Assembly (NCBI GenBank): GCA_043101845.1
Contig: JBICHN010000011.1
Coordinates: forward strand, 1-64,000
Reading direction: 5' to 3'
From: JBICHN01 sp043101845
Lineage (GTDB): Bacteria > Planctomycetota > Phycisphaerae > Phycisphaerales > UBA5793
DNA: 64,000 nt
The notes beneath the pieces were generated by a model that was not told the origin of the DNA, searched no databases, and was given only the letters and a program-made list of their open reading frames with translations. The translations under genes were made by a program, and so were the position numbers. Position 1 is the stretch's first letter. Each line of letters starts with the position of its first letter. Below, piece by piece: positions 17,484 to 25,431 of this stretch.

Positions 17484-18467
17484 ATGAACGGGACGACCCC
17501 GCGTGTCGCCGCCGCGCCGCCGACCCCGCCATATTCACCCGCCGACCCGATCGTGTACACGCGACTTCCGTCGAGCTTCCTCGGCGTGACGCCGTACACG
17601 CCGATCCTCGCTTCACTCGTCATCCTCATCGCCGCCGTCGGGACGCATCAAGTCCTGTCATGGCTCAACGTGACCGCGGCCTTTGTTCCCGGGTTGTTCT
17701 ACATCGCGCTGTTCGCGTTCATCGCCTTGCTCACCGCGCTCGTTCAGACCGGGCGGATGTTTTCGCTGCGGCGCGAGGTCGAGACGATTCGCCGCGAGCG
17801 AGGCGCCGACGAACGCGCGGGCGCTGCGCGCGACGCGGCGCACTTCGAGGCGATCGTGTCCACAGGCGTCTGGGGTCCGTTCCGCGTTCGATCGAGATCA
17901 GCCGTCATGGCGGAGCCGTACTACGAAACGCTGCGGACCCGAGGCGTCGCCGCCCCGGCGGTGACGATTGCGCCGGATCACGCCGAGGCGGAACTCGCCG
18001 CGATCGCCCGACCGCGCGATCTGCTCGAGCCGGAGCGGATCGTCGCGAGCCCGACGCTCCCGCCCTGGATCTGGTATGTCCTCGCGGTCATGTATGTGAT
18101 GATCGCCGCGATCGAACTCACGCAGGGCGACTGGTTCAACTTCGCCATTCAGCTCCTGCTCGCGTTCATGTTCCTGTCCTGGACGCGCCTCTACCGCGAG
18201 CGTCTGCGCGGATGGAGGGGCGATGAATCGTGGCCGCTCGCGGCGCCGGGTGTCGTCACCGACCACCAGGGGCGGCGCTGGACGGTGCACGACTCGGTCA
18301 TGCTCGTTCGCCGCAGGCGAGGCCGGGCTGGCGTGGTCGTCGATCTTCTCGGGCCGCGCGGCGTCCTGCGCCTCTCCTTCGCGGGAATCGACGAACCCGA
18401 TTTCATTGAACTCTGGCGGCGCTGGAATCATCCCGCGCCAAGGCCGGAGCTTCTTCCGGCGGATTGA
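17484..18467 (+). CDS. Membrane protein of unknown function, paralogue of 15528-16571
   Basis: 327 aa. Two adjacent helices near residues 40-60 and 65-88 and a second pair near 190-235 mirror the topology of the minus-strand paralogue. The C-terminal soluble part includes VVTDHQGRRWTVHDSVMLVRR and finishes FIELWRRWNHPAPRPELLPAD, the same W-x-R-W-x-H-P-x-P-R-P-E-L-L signature. One of only four ACGT sites found in the window falls in this gene (17668-17671). Function unknown; the duplication around a divergent promoter suggests the two proteins serve related roles. Confidence 0.7.
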   Translation: MNGTTPRVAAAPPTPPYSPADPIVYTRLPSSFLGVTPYTPILASLVILIAAVGTHQVLSWLNVTAAFVPGLFYIALFAFIALLTALVQTGRMFSLRREVETIRRERGADERAGAARDAAHFEAIVSTGVWGPFRVRSRSAVMAEPYYETLRTRGVAAPAVTIAPDHAEAELAAIARPRDLLEPERIVASPTLPPWIWYVLAVMYVMIAAIELTQGDWFNFAIQLLLAFMFLSWTRLYRERLRGWRGDESWPLAAPGVVTDHQGRRWTVHDSVMLVRRRRGRAGVVVDLLGPRGVLRLSFAGIDEPDFIELWRRWNHPAPRPELLPAD

Positions 18468-18515
18468 CCGACCATCGCGTGCACGAATTCGTGAAGGGTG
18501 AGCACGGCGTTCGTC

Positions 18516-19082
18516 TTAGCCCGCGGGGCCCGCGCCGCGACGCGCGTCCGCGGTCATCGCCGCGCGTTCGCGTCGCCGCCGTCGTCGCTTCACGAGCGGC
18601 TCGATCCACAGCCACAACCCACTGAAGACGAGAAAGAGCAGTCCCGCGCTCACGAGCGGCATGACGCCGAGATGCATCCATTCGCCCGCGATCGATCCGT
18701 CGTGAATCTGCTCGATGAGGTCGGAAGTCCGAAAGTCGACGCTCAACACGGCGCCGGTGACCGCGCACACCTGCATCTCGGCGTAGTTGTGGTTCGAGCG
18801 CACCTTGTGCACACGCTTGTCCGGCCGGAAGTCGACGCGGTCGATGTCCTCGAGCGACGCGAAGTCCGGATGGTTCTGCGCGAAGACGATCTCGAAGAGT
18901 TCGTTGTTGCCGATGAAGTCCCCGACGCCGCCCGCGGCGCCGCTCAGGGTCGGCGGCTGAATCCACGCGACCTGCTTCTTGATGAGCAGCAGAAACCCGG
19001 TCGTCGCGGTCACGAGCAGGAACAGCGCGAGCGCGATCCCGGTCCACTTGTGCGTCGTCCAGAAAAACTTGTAGATCTTCAT
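18516..19082 (-). CDS. PepSY-associated transmembrane helix protein
   Basis: 188 aa if started at ATG 19082 (MKIYKFFWTTHKWTGIALAL); upstream ATGs at 19115 and 19142 are possible but add only a polar tail. The first helix KFFWTTHKWTGIALALFLLVTATTGFLLL is the hallmark of PepSY_TM proteins, followed by an external loop and a second helix near residues 140-165, then a basic tail. Larger relatives act in iron-siderophore reduction or membrane protease inhibition. This short form has a single loop and no neighbouring iron transporter, so the role is open. It is convergent with the membrane protein gene 48 bp away. Confidence 0.8.
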   Translation of the reverse strand: MKIYKFFWTTHKWTGIALALFLLVTATTGFLLLIKKQVAWIQPPTLSGAAGGVGDFIGNNELFEIVFAQNHPDFASLEDIDRVDFRPDKRVHKVRSNHNYAEMQVCAVTGAVLSVDFRTSDLIEQIHDGSIAGEWMHLGVMPLVSAGLLFLVFSGLWLWIEPLVKRRRRRRERAAMTADARRGAGPAG

Positions 19083-19348
19083 GCGGCGGGTTCCGGTCGG
19101 AGCGAAGCGATCCATGCGGCGGGCGCCACTTTGACGATTCACGGCGCAGCAGGGGAGAATATCGCCTAAAGTTTCGAGTGGTAGCAGGTTCGGCCTTGCG
19201 GCGTGGTGATTCGCTCACCGTCTCTTGATCGCAGGGGGGTCCAGTCCGGGCCGGTCACGAACGCCGGCGGCGCCGCGATCTCAGAACGACGAATCACGAG
19301 GGGCCAGGTCGGCGGGAGTGTGTCGATCGACTGTGGAGTGACCCCCAC

Positions 19349-20608
19349 TTGGCTGTCCATTCGCCGGTCTCGATCCGTCAGCGGGCGGCCATCCGCTTCG
19401 CGCTGACCTATGTCCTCTTCGGCGTGTTGTGGATCCTGCTCTCCGACCGCGCGCTCGCGCTCGTGGTCGAAGACGCCGCCACGATCACCCGGGCGCAGAC
19501 CGCGAAGGGGTGGTTCTTCGTCTTCCTGTCCGGCGCGCTCATCTACGGGCTGAGCGTGCGCTATGTGCGCGAAGTGAGCCTCGCCGAGGAAGCGGCGAAG
19601 CGCTCGCGCCTCGATTACCGCAACCTCGTCGAGACCTCGAACGAGGGTATCTGGGTTACCGACAGTCACGACCGCACGGTGTACGCGAACGAGCGCTGGG
19701 CGCAGATGCTCGGCGCTCCGACCGCGACGGCGCTCATCGGGAGCCGACTCGAAGACTTCATTCCTTCCGAAAGTCGGAAGACCATCGACGAGCAGTTCGA
19801 CAAGCGAAGCTGCGGCGAGTCGGGCGCCTACGAGATCCGCTTCACCCGCGCCGACGGGAGCGACCTCTGGACGCTCGTCTCCGGGAGTCCAATCCATTCC
19901 CGCCACGGTGACTTCGACGGGTGCCTCCGCATGCTCACCGACATCACCGACCGGCGGCGGACGGAAGAGGCGCTCCGCGCGTCGTTCGCGTCGCAGAAGG
20001 CCGCGTTCAATGAGCTCGACCATCGGGTGCGGAACAATCTCGCGTCCATCCTCAGCCTCATCGATCTCGCGCAGCCGCAGGCGACCGGCGTCGAAGACTT
20101 CGCCGAGGCCCTGCGCGGCCGCATCCTCGCGCTCGTGACGGCGCACACCGTGCTCTCCGAAGCGCAATGGTCACCAATGGCGCTCCGCACGCTCTGCGAA
20201 CGCATCCTGCCGCCGGAGCGCGGCTCGCTCTTCACGCTTCATGGCCCGGCGATCGAGGTCGCGCCCGATCAGATCGCGCCGCTCACCGTCATCTTGAGCG
20301 AACTCGCGACGAACAGCGTCGAGCACGGCGCCGCGCGCGACGACAAGGGCCGCATCGAGATCGAATGGTCGATCGCGAGTCAGAACATGCACGAGACCGA
20401 GATCGAACTCGAATGGCGCGAGTTCACGCTCGACGCCGTCGAAGGCGACCCGACGAAGGGCGTTGGTCTCGCGCTCGTCGAGGGCATCGTGCGCTACGAC
20501 CTCGGCGGCGCCGTGACGACGCGCTTCGAACCGACCGGCGTGCGGCACGACATCCGCCTCCGCCTCCGGCACGCCACCGCGGCGCCGGGTGAACTCGTGT
20601 CGAGTTGA
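19349..20608 (+). CDS. PAS-domain sensor histidine kinase, HWE/HisKA_2 type
   Basis: 419 aa with a TTG start preceded by GGAG. Two N-terminal transmembrane helices (about 15-33 and 54-72) are followed by a PAS domain (about 90-200, IWVTDSHDRTVYANERW). A HisKA_2 dimerisation helix carries phospho-acceptor His225 in ELDHRVRNNLASILSLI, and an ATPase domain carries LSELATNSVEHGA and GVGLALVEGI. This is the subgroup often found in light, stress and general stress signalling. No response regulator adjoins it; the NtrC-like protein at 25432 is 5 kb away. A strong inverted repeat follows the gene. Confidence 0.9.
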   Translation: MAVHSPVSIRQRAAIRFALTYVLFGVLWILLSDRALALVVEDAATITRAQTAKGWFFVFLSGALIYGLSVRYVREVSLAEEAAKRSRLDYRNLVETSNEGIWVTDSHDRTVYANERWAQMLGAPTATALIGSRLEDFIPSESRKTIDEQFDKRSCGESGAYEIRFTRADGSDLWTLVSGSPIHSRHGDFDGCLRMLTDITDRRRTEEALRASFASQKAAFNELDHRVRNNLASILSLIDLAQPQATGVEDFAEALRGRILALVTAHTVLSEAQWSPMALRTLCERILPPERGSLFTLHGPAIEVAPDQIAPLTVILSELATNSVEHGAARDDKGRIEIEWSIASQNMHETEIELEWREFTLDAVEGDPTKGVGLALVEGIVRYDLGGAVTTRFEPTGVRHDIRLRLRHATAAPGELVSS

Positions 20609-20662
20609 GCGGGGCGTACGAGTATTTTCGGCGCGAATGATTCTCGAACTCCGAGCGCGAAC

Positions 20663-20719
20663 GCGAAACCGCAAGCGTGAGATTGAGAACTGGCGCCGAC
20701 CTCACGCTTGCGGTTTCGC
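20663..20719. repeat. 19-bp perfect inverted repeat (family J) upstream of RAYT 1
   Basis: Arms 20663-20681 and 20701-20719 are perfect reverse complements built on GCGAAACCGCAAGCGTGAG, with a 19-base centre. The right-arm word CACGCTTGCGGTTTCGCG recurs at about 34389-34406. It sits about 100 bp before a RAYT gene, where cognate REP elements are usually found. It may also end transcription of the kinase gene. Confidence 0.7.
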
Positions 20720-20822
20720 GGTCCATATTCACCCGCATGCGAACATACCCCTCTTTCGTTCACCCCCCTGAAAACCTCTCCCCGCCCCTTGCGTACCCGA
20801 CCAGTCCGGTCATTCTTACAGA

Positions 20823-21440
20823 ATGGTCATCGGCCACCACCTCATCTTCACCGCGTACGGATGCTGGCTGCCCAACGATCCGCGGGGGAGTACTTCCGCG
20901 TCGATCAGGAACGCGGTCATCGCGGACCTCGGCGAAATCCATTATGGCCGAAAGCGCGTTCAACCCACGGGCGCTCGACTGCGAGAGTTCTATGCGGACG
21001 CGGAACATGTGCTCAGACATGAGCGCCGTACATTCGGCGCCGACGACCGCGAACGCATCGCAGTGGTCTTCGGCGCAGTCATCCGTCGTGAGCGCTACAC
21101 CTGCTACGCATGCGCCATCATGCCTGATCATGTACACCTGCTCATCCGGAAGCATCGAGACCATGCGGAGACGATGATCGAGAAGCTCCAGCAGGAGAGT
21201 CGGTCGCGCCTGCTCGACGACGCGCGGTTCCCGCGCCACCACCCCGTCTGGGGCGGACCCGGATGGAAGGTCTACCTTGACACGCCGGACGACATCCGCC
21301 GCACGATTCGCTACATCGAGGCGAACCCGCTTCCCTATCGCATGCCGGCGCCGAAGTATCCCTTTGTCGACCCTTTCGACGGATGGAGTCTTCGCGACGC
21401 GGCGCGGAAGTTCGAGCGGCCGCGCCGGGCGCCGCGGTAG
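20823..21440 (+). CDS. REP-associated (IS200-like) Y1 transposase, RAYT 1
   Basis: 205-aa single-domain Y1 transposase. The HUH metal site is HVH at 103-105 in IMPDHVHLLIRK, and the nucleophile is probably Tyr164 in TIRYIEANPL. Such domesticated IS200/IS605 relatives cut and paste REP hairpins and are not flanked by insertion-sequence ends. Here the only nearby palindrome is the family J inverted repeat upstream. It is distinct from the second RAYT at 49241 (longer insert, different C terminus). The BON-MscS gene starts 36 bp after its stop. Confidence 0.88.
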   Translation: MVIGHHLIFTAYGCWLPNDPRGSTSASIRNAVIADLGEIHYGRKRVQPTGARLREFYADAEHVLRHERRTFGADDRERIAVVFGAVIRRERYTCYACAIMPDHVHLLIRKHRDHAETMIEKLQQESRSRLLDDARFPRHHPVWGGPGWKVYLDTPDDIRRTIRYIEANPLPYRMPAPKYPFVDPFDGWSLRDAARKFERPRRAPR

Positions 21441-21476
21441 AATCGCAGGACCGGGAACGCACGAAGGAGCGGTGGT

Positions 21477-22964
21477 TTGATTCGGCGCGGGTGGATCGGC
21501 TTCATTGTGACCGTGAGCGCGCTCATCGCGTTCCTGCTGCTCGCGCCCGGCGCGTTCGCGCAGGACACGCCGACCGCGAACGAACTCAATGAGGACGACG
21601 CCGCGCCGCCGGAAGCGATCGTCGACCCCGAACTCACCGCGGCCGCCGAAGACGCGGAGGACGCCGTCATCGTCGAGACCGCGGCGCAGGACGCCGCGAT
21701 CACCGCCCGCCTCGAATCGATCTTCGCGAACATCGAAGCCCTCGACGGCGTGAGCGTGACCTCGCGCTCCGGCGTCGTGCGCCTCGAAGGCGAAGTCGCC
21801 TCCACCGCGGCGCGCGAGCAGGCGGAAGACATCGCCGGGGAACTCGACGGCGTGATTTATGTCGACAGCCAGCTCGTCGAAACCGGCGCCGTCGGCGAAC
21901 GACTCGAGCCCGCGATCGAACGCCTCGACGAATGGCGGCAGCGCCTCATCGCGAATCTGCCGATGCTCGCGATCGCGCTCATTCTCATCGCGCTCTTCTG
22001 GCTCTTCAGCCGCCTCCTCCTCCGCTGGGACGGGCCGTTCCGTTTCCTGAGTTCGAAGCGCCTCGTGCGCGGCATCATCCAGCAGGTCGTCGCGACCTTC
22101 GTATTGCTCATCGGCGTTCTGCTCGCGCTCCAGCTGCTCGATCTCACCGCGGTCGTCGGCGCCGTCTTCGGCGCCGCCGGCATCGTCGGCATCGCCATCG
22201 GCTTCGCCTTCCGCGACATCGTCGAGAACTATCTCGCGAGCGTGCTGCTCAGCTCGCGTCGCCCGTTCGAAGTGGGGGATTTCGTCCGCGTCGACACGCA
22301 CGAAGGCAAGGTCATGCGCCTCACGACGCGCGACACCGTGCTCATGACGGTGGAAGGCAATCACCTCCGCCTGCCGAACGCGCTCGTGTACAAGGGCGTC
22401 ATCACGAACTTCACGCGGAATCCGCTCCGCCTCTTCAGCTTCGTCGTCGGCGTGGGAACGAGCATCGACCTCACGCTCGCTGCGACGGTCGGCGTCGACA
22501 CGCTCCGCCAGACGCCGGGCGTGCTCGCCGACCCGGGCCCGTTCGTCCGCATCGACGCGCTGGCCGATTCGACCGTGAACATCAAGCTCTTCGCCTGGGT
22601 CGACCAGCGCGAAGCGGACTGGACGAAGGTGAAGAGCGAAGCGATGCGCCTCGTGAAGGAGGCGTTCGACGCGCACGGCGTCGCGATGCCGGCGCCCGAA
22701 TACCGCATCGACCTCCTCGGCCGCGACCTCTCCAAACCAGCCGCCGACCGCGACGAGGGGATGACTCCATCGCCCGAGCGCACCATCGCGCCGGTGACCC
22801 CTCCGCCTCCACCGCCCGCGACGCCGTCCGAGGAAGTCGTCGGCGATGTCGAGCCCGACGATGTGCTCGAGCGCCAGATCGAACTCGATCAGGCCTCGTC
22901 CGATGAAGAGAACCTCCTCGAAGAAGAGGAGAACGGCGAGCGGCGTGATGGCTCGAAGCGCTGA
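21477..22964 (+). CDS. BON-domain mechanosensitive channel (MscS family)
   Basis: 495 aa with TTG start behind AAGGAG. A signal peptide (1-28, ...LAPGAFAQ) leads to a BON domain (about 72-125, ITARLESIFANIEALDGVSV...) in the periplasm, then three transmembrane helices (about 160-250). The MscS pore and beta domain follow, with VFGAAGIVGIAIGFAFRDIVENYLASVLL, RPFEVGDFV and HLRLPNALVYKGVITNF. The tail is proline-rich then acidic. Function is release of solutes on hypo-osmotic shock. The BON domain probably contacts the outer membrane or phospholipid. Neighbouring genes do not add context. Confidence 0.93.
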   Translation: MIRRGWIGFIVTVSALIAFLLLAPGAFAQDTPTANELNEDDAAPPEAIVDPELTAAAEDAEDAVIVETAAQDAAITARLESIFANIEALDGVSVTSRSGVVRLEGEVASTAAREQAEDIAGELDGVIYVDSQLVETGAVGERLEPAIERLDEWRQRLIANLPMLAIALILIALFWLFSRLLLRWDGPFRFLSSKRLVRGIIQQVVATFVLLIGVLLALQLLDLTAVVGAVFGAAGIVGIAIGFAFRDIVENYLASVLLSSRRPFEVGDFVRVDTHEGKVMRLTTRDTVLMTVEGNHLRLPNALVYKGVITNFTRNPLRLFSFVVGVGTSIDLTLAATVGVDTLRQTPGVLADPGPFVRIDALADSTVNIKLFAWVDQREADWTKVKSEAMRLVKEAFDAHGVAMPAPEYRIDLLGRDLSKPAADRDEGMTPSPERTIAPVTPPPPPPATPSEEVVGDVEPDDVLERQIELDQASSDEENLLEEEENGERRDGSKR

Positions 22965-23092
22965 AGAGTTTCCACGGCGCGTGGTGAGCCGTGAAACGCC
23001 CTTCAATCGCGCCGAAGCTCCCCGTTCACCGCGGCGCGCCCGCGTATCCCCTTGAAATCCGATCGAATGTCGGGCGAACGCGTTATTTCGGG

Positions 23093-23120
23093 TTGCGGCG
23101 CCGCGCGTTCGCCGTATGCT
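23093..23120 (+). promoter_or_regulatory. Putative sigma-70-type promoter of exported paralogue 1
   Basis: TTGCGG and TATGCT separated by 16 bases. The same arrangement (TTGCGA, 16 bases, TATGCT) is kept upstream of the second paralogue. This leaves a 5' leader of about 135 nt, much of it also conserved between the copies. Confidence 0.5.
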
Positions 23121-23261
23121 GACCGTTGGCGGTCGATTCCGGCTGCCGTGTCTCGTCGATTTCGCGCATGCCGCCCGAAGATGTTGAGCGTCCGTCCGTT
23201 TCGGTTGCGCCGGGTCATGCGATGGTCTTGAGAGTCGTGTTCAAGCGAAGGAGAGAACGAG

Positions 23262-24143
23262 ATGAGACGCAGTCGTGGTATCGTTTTCGGAGCATGCGGC
23301 GCGCTGCTGATCGGCGGCGCCGCGTTCGCGGATGAAACAGTGGGTCCCTGGACGCTTCGCGCGCCCGACTCGGCGTCGCAGATCGCGGGCGGCGGCTCGA
23401 TCTGGGCGTACATCAATGTCCTCGACGCGCCGGTGTCGATCTTTGACGCGTTCACCGGCGAGCCCATGCTCAACGACGGCTACGCGAACGGTGATCTCGG
23501 CACGATCGTCGAGGTCGGCTGGAGCGGTGGCGTGACGAACGGCCCCGGACCGGACCTCGTCATGCTCGACGCCGTCTTCGATCAGGGTGAGTACGCGATC
23601 TCCTGCGACTTCGACGGCTTCGTCGCCGAGAGCATCCCGACGATGGTCTTCTCCGGCGAGTCCCGCGCGTACTACTACCAGACCGCCGGACACGGGCCCT
23701 TCCCCGCCGATATCTACGGCGGCGAGATCGACCTTTCCGACCTCGGCGTGCCGGACGGCGACACGATCTTCGCGGCGCGTTTCCGTACGACGAACACGGC
23801 CGGTGACCCCGTCGCCCTCGCCGCCATCGCCGGCGGATTCTCGATCGAAGTGAGCGGAACCTGTCCGGGAGCGCTCACCGTCACCGCGACCGGCGCCACC
23901 GCCGGCGGAACCGTCGCGCTCGTTTACGCGCGCAACACCGGGTCGTTCACGATCCCTGGCGGGTTCACCTGCGGCGGCACGCAACTCGGGGTCGACGCGA
24001 CCGTGCAGCTCGTTCAAACCCGCACCGCCGACGGCAGCGGGACCGCGGTCTTCAGCGGCAACGCGCCGGCCGCCGCGTGCGGCGGTGTGATCCAGGCGAT
24101 CGACGCCGCGACCTGTGACACGAGTAATGTGGAAGGAATCTGA
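23262..24143 (+). CDS. Exported protein of unknown function, tandem paralogue 1
   Basis: 293 aa, ATG behind AAGGAGAGA. Signal peptide MRRSRGIVFGACGALLIGGAAFA. The mature protein contains two parts: an N-terminal region (GPWTLRAPDS...DIYGGEIDLSDLGVPDGDTI) and a C-terminal module of about 95 aa with paired cysteines (GTCPGALTVTATGAT...FTCGGTQL...AACGGVIQAIDAATCDTSNVEG). It is about 70 percent identical by eye to the next gene, and the upstream 200 bp is duplicated as well. Similar C-terminal modules end the HAF protein and the FG-GAP-like protein. Likely secreted; no enzyme motif seen. Confidence 0.75.
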   Translation: MRRSRGIVFGACGALLIGGAAFADETVGPWTLRAPDSASQIAGGGSIWAYINVLDAPVSIFDAFTGEPMLNDGYANGDLGTIVEVGWSGGVTNGPGPDLVMLDAVFDQGEYAISCDFDGFVAESIPTMVFSGESRAYYYQTAGHGPFPADIYGGEIDLSDLGVPDGDTIFAARFRTTNTAGDPVALAAIAGGFSIEVSGTCPGALTVTATGATAGGTVALVYARNTGSFTIPGGFTCGGTQLGVDATVQLVQTRTADGSGTAVFSGNAPAAACGGVIQAIDAATCDTSNVEGI

Positions 24144-24199
24144 CCGACCGCGCCGGTCGGTTTGAATCTGTTCGGCCGATTCCTGATCAGTTCGAGAGC

Positions 24200-24227
24200 G
24201 GCGACCGGAGCCCATTCTCCGGTCGCC
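24200..24227 (+). terminator. GC-rich hairpin after paralogue 1
   Basis: GGCGACCGGAG and CTCCGGTCGCC pair perfectly (11 bp) around CCCATT, about 57 bp after the stop. A smaller hairpin CCGACCG/CGGTCGG follows the stop directly at 24144-24160. Neither has a good T-run, so they may be RNA-stabilising rather than intrinsic terminators. The rest of the 330-bp gap is the duplicated leader. Confidence 0.45.
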
Positions 24228-24305
24228 GCGATCGCGCGCCGGCGTAGCAAACTCCGCTGAAATCACGAATATCGATCGATCGCCGCCCGAACGCTTCATT
24301 CCGGG

Positions 24306-24333
24306 TTGCGACGAAGCGCGATCGCCCTATGCT
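24306..24333 (+). promoter_or_regulatory. Putative promoter of exported paralogue 2
   Basis: TTGCGA and TATGCT with a 16-base spacer, aligned with the promoter of the first copy at 23093-23120. Conservation through the duplication supports function. Confidence 0.5.
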
Positions 24334-24473
24334 GGCCGATGGCGGCCGATTCCGATCGCCGGGTCTCGTCGAAATCGCGCATGCCGCCCGAGGAGTTTCA
24401 GCGTCCGTCCGTTTCGGTTGCGCCGGGTCATGCGATTGACTTGAGAGTCGTGTTCAAGCGAAGGAGAGACGAG

Positions 24474-25355
24474 ATGAGACGCAGTCGTGGTGTGGTTCTC
24501 GGAGTGTGCGGCGCGATCTTCACGGTCGGAGTGGCGGGCGCGGATGAATCGATCGGTCCCTGGGAGCTTCGCGCGCCGGACCAGGCGAAGCTGATCGCCG
24601 GGGGCGGGCCCGACTGGGCGTATCTCAATGTGATCGACCAGTCGGTCTCGCTCGTTGACGCGTTTACCGGCGAGCCGATGCTCGACGACGGCTTCGGAAA
24701 CGCGGACGCGGAAACGATCGTTCAGGTCGGATTCGACGAAGTCGTGACGAACGGACCCGGGCCCGACCTCGTCATCCTCGAGGCGCAATACGACAAGGGG
24801 GTGTACGCGATCTCCTGCAACTACGACGACTTCATCGCCGAGGCGACGCCGACGATGATCTTCACCGGCGAGAAACGCGGGTACTACTACCAGATCCTCG
24901 GACACGGACCCTTCTCCGCCGACATCTACGGCGGCGAGATCGATCTTTCGGATCTCGGCGTGCCCGACGGCGACACGATCCGCGCCGCGCGGTTCCGCAC
25001 GACGAACGACGCCTGCGACCCGATCGCGCTTGCCGCGATCGCCCGCAACTTTGAAATCGAGGTGACCGGAACCTGTCCGGGCGCGCTCACGATCACGGCG
25101 AACAACGCCACACCGAACGCGACCGTCGCGCTCTTCTATGCGCGAAACACCGGCTCGTTCACCATTCCCCCCGGATACACCTGCAGTGGGACGCAACTCG
25201 ACCTCGATTCGACCGTGCGAATCGTCCAGACGGCCCCGGCGGACGCGAGCGGGACCGCGGTATTCAGCGGAAATGTATCGGCCTCCGTGTGCGGCGGGGT
25301 CGTGCAGGCGATGGATGGGACGAACTGCGAGATTAGTAATGTGGAGGGCGTCTGA
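24474..25355 (+). CDS. Exported protein of unknown function, tandem paralogue 2
   Basis: 293 aa from ATG 24474 with AAGGAGAGACGAG just upstream; the frame is open to 24306, but that part is the duplicated leader. Signal peptide MRRSRGVVLGVCGAIFTVGVAGA. It is colinear with paralogue 1 over its whole length, sharing DIYGGEIDLSDLGVPDGDTI and the Cys-containing C-terminal module (GTCPGALTI...YTCSGTQLDLD...NCEISNVEGV). Lengths are identical, so the copies diverged by substitution only. Likely surface or secreted; function not recognised. Confidence 0.75.
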   Translation: MRRSRGVVLGVCGAIFTVGVAGADESIGPWELRAPDQAKLIAGGGPDWAYLNVIDQSVSLVDAFTGEPMLDDGFGNADAETIVQVGFDEVVTNGPGPDLVILEAQYDKGVYAISCNYDDFIAEATPTMIFTGEKRGYYYQILGHGPFSADIYGGEIDLSDLGVPDGDTIRAARFRTTNDACDPIALAAIARNFEIEVTGTCPGALTITANNATPNATVALFYARNTGSFTIPPGYTCSGTQLDLDSTVRIVQTAPADASGTAVFSGNVSASVCGGVVQAMDGTNCEISNVEGV

Positions 25356-25431
25356 CCGATCTCGGCGGCGTGATCGAGTTTGGCTGATTCCCGATCGATT
25401 CGCTCGCGCGCCGGTCCGGTAGAATGCGCCC

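Noticed and set aside
20760..23006. 748-aa minus-strand frame across RAYT 1 and the MscS gene
   Set aside because: Covers two convincing + strand genes and has no recognisable domain.
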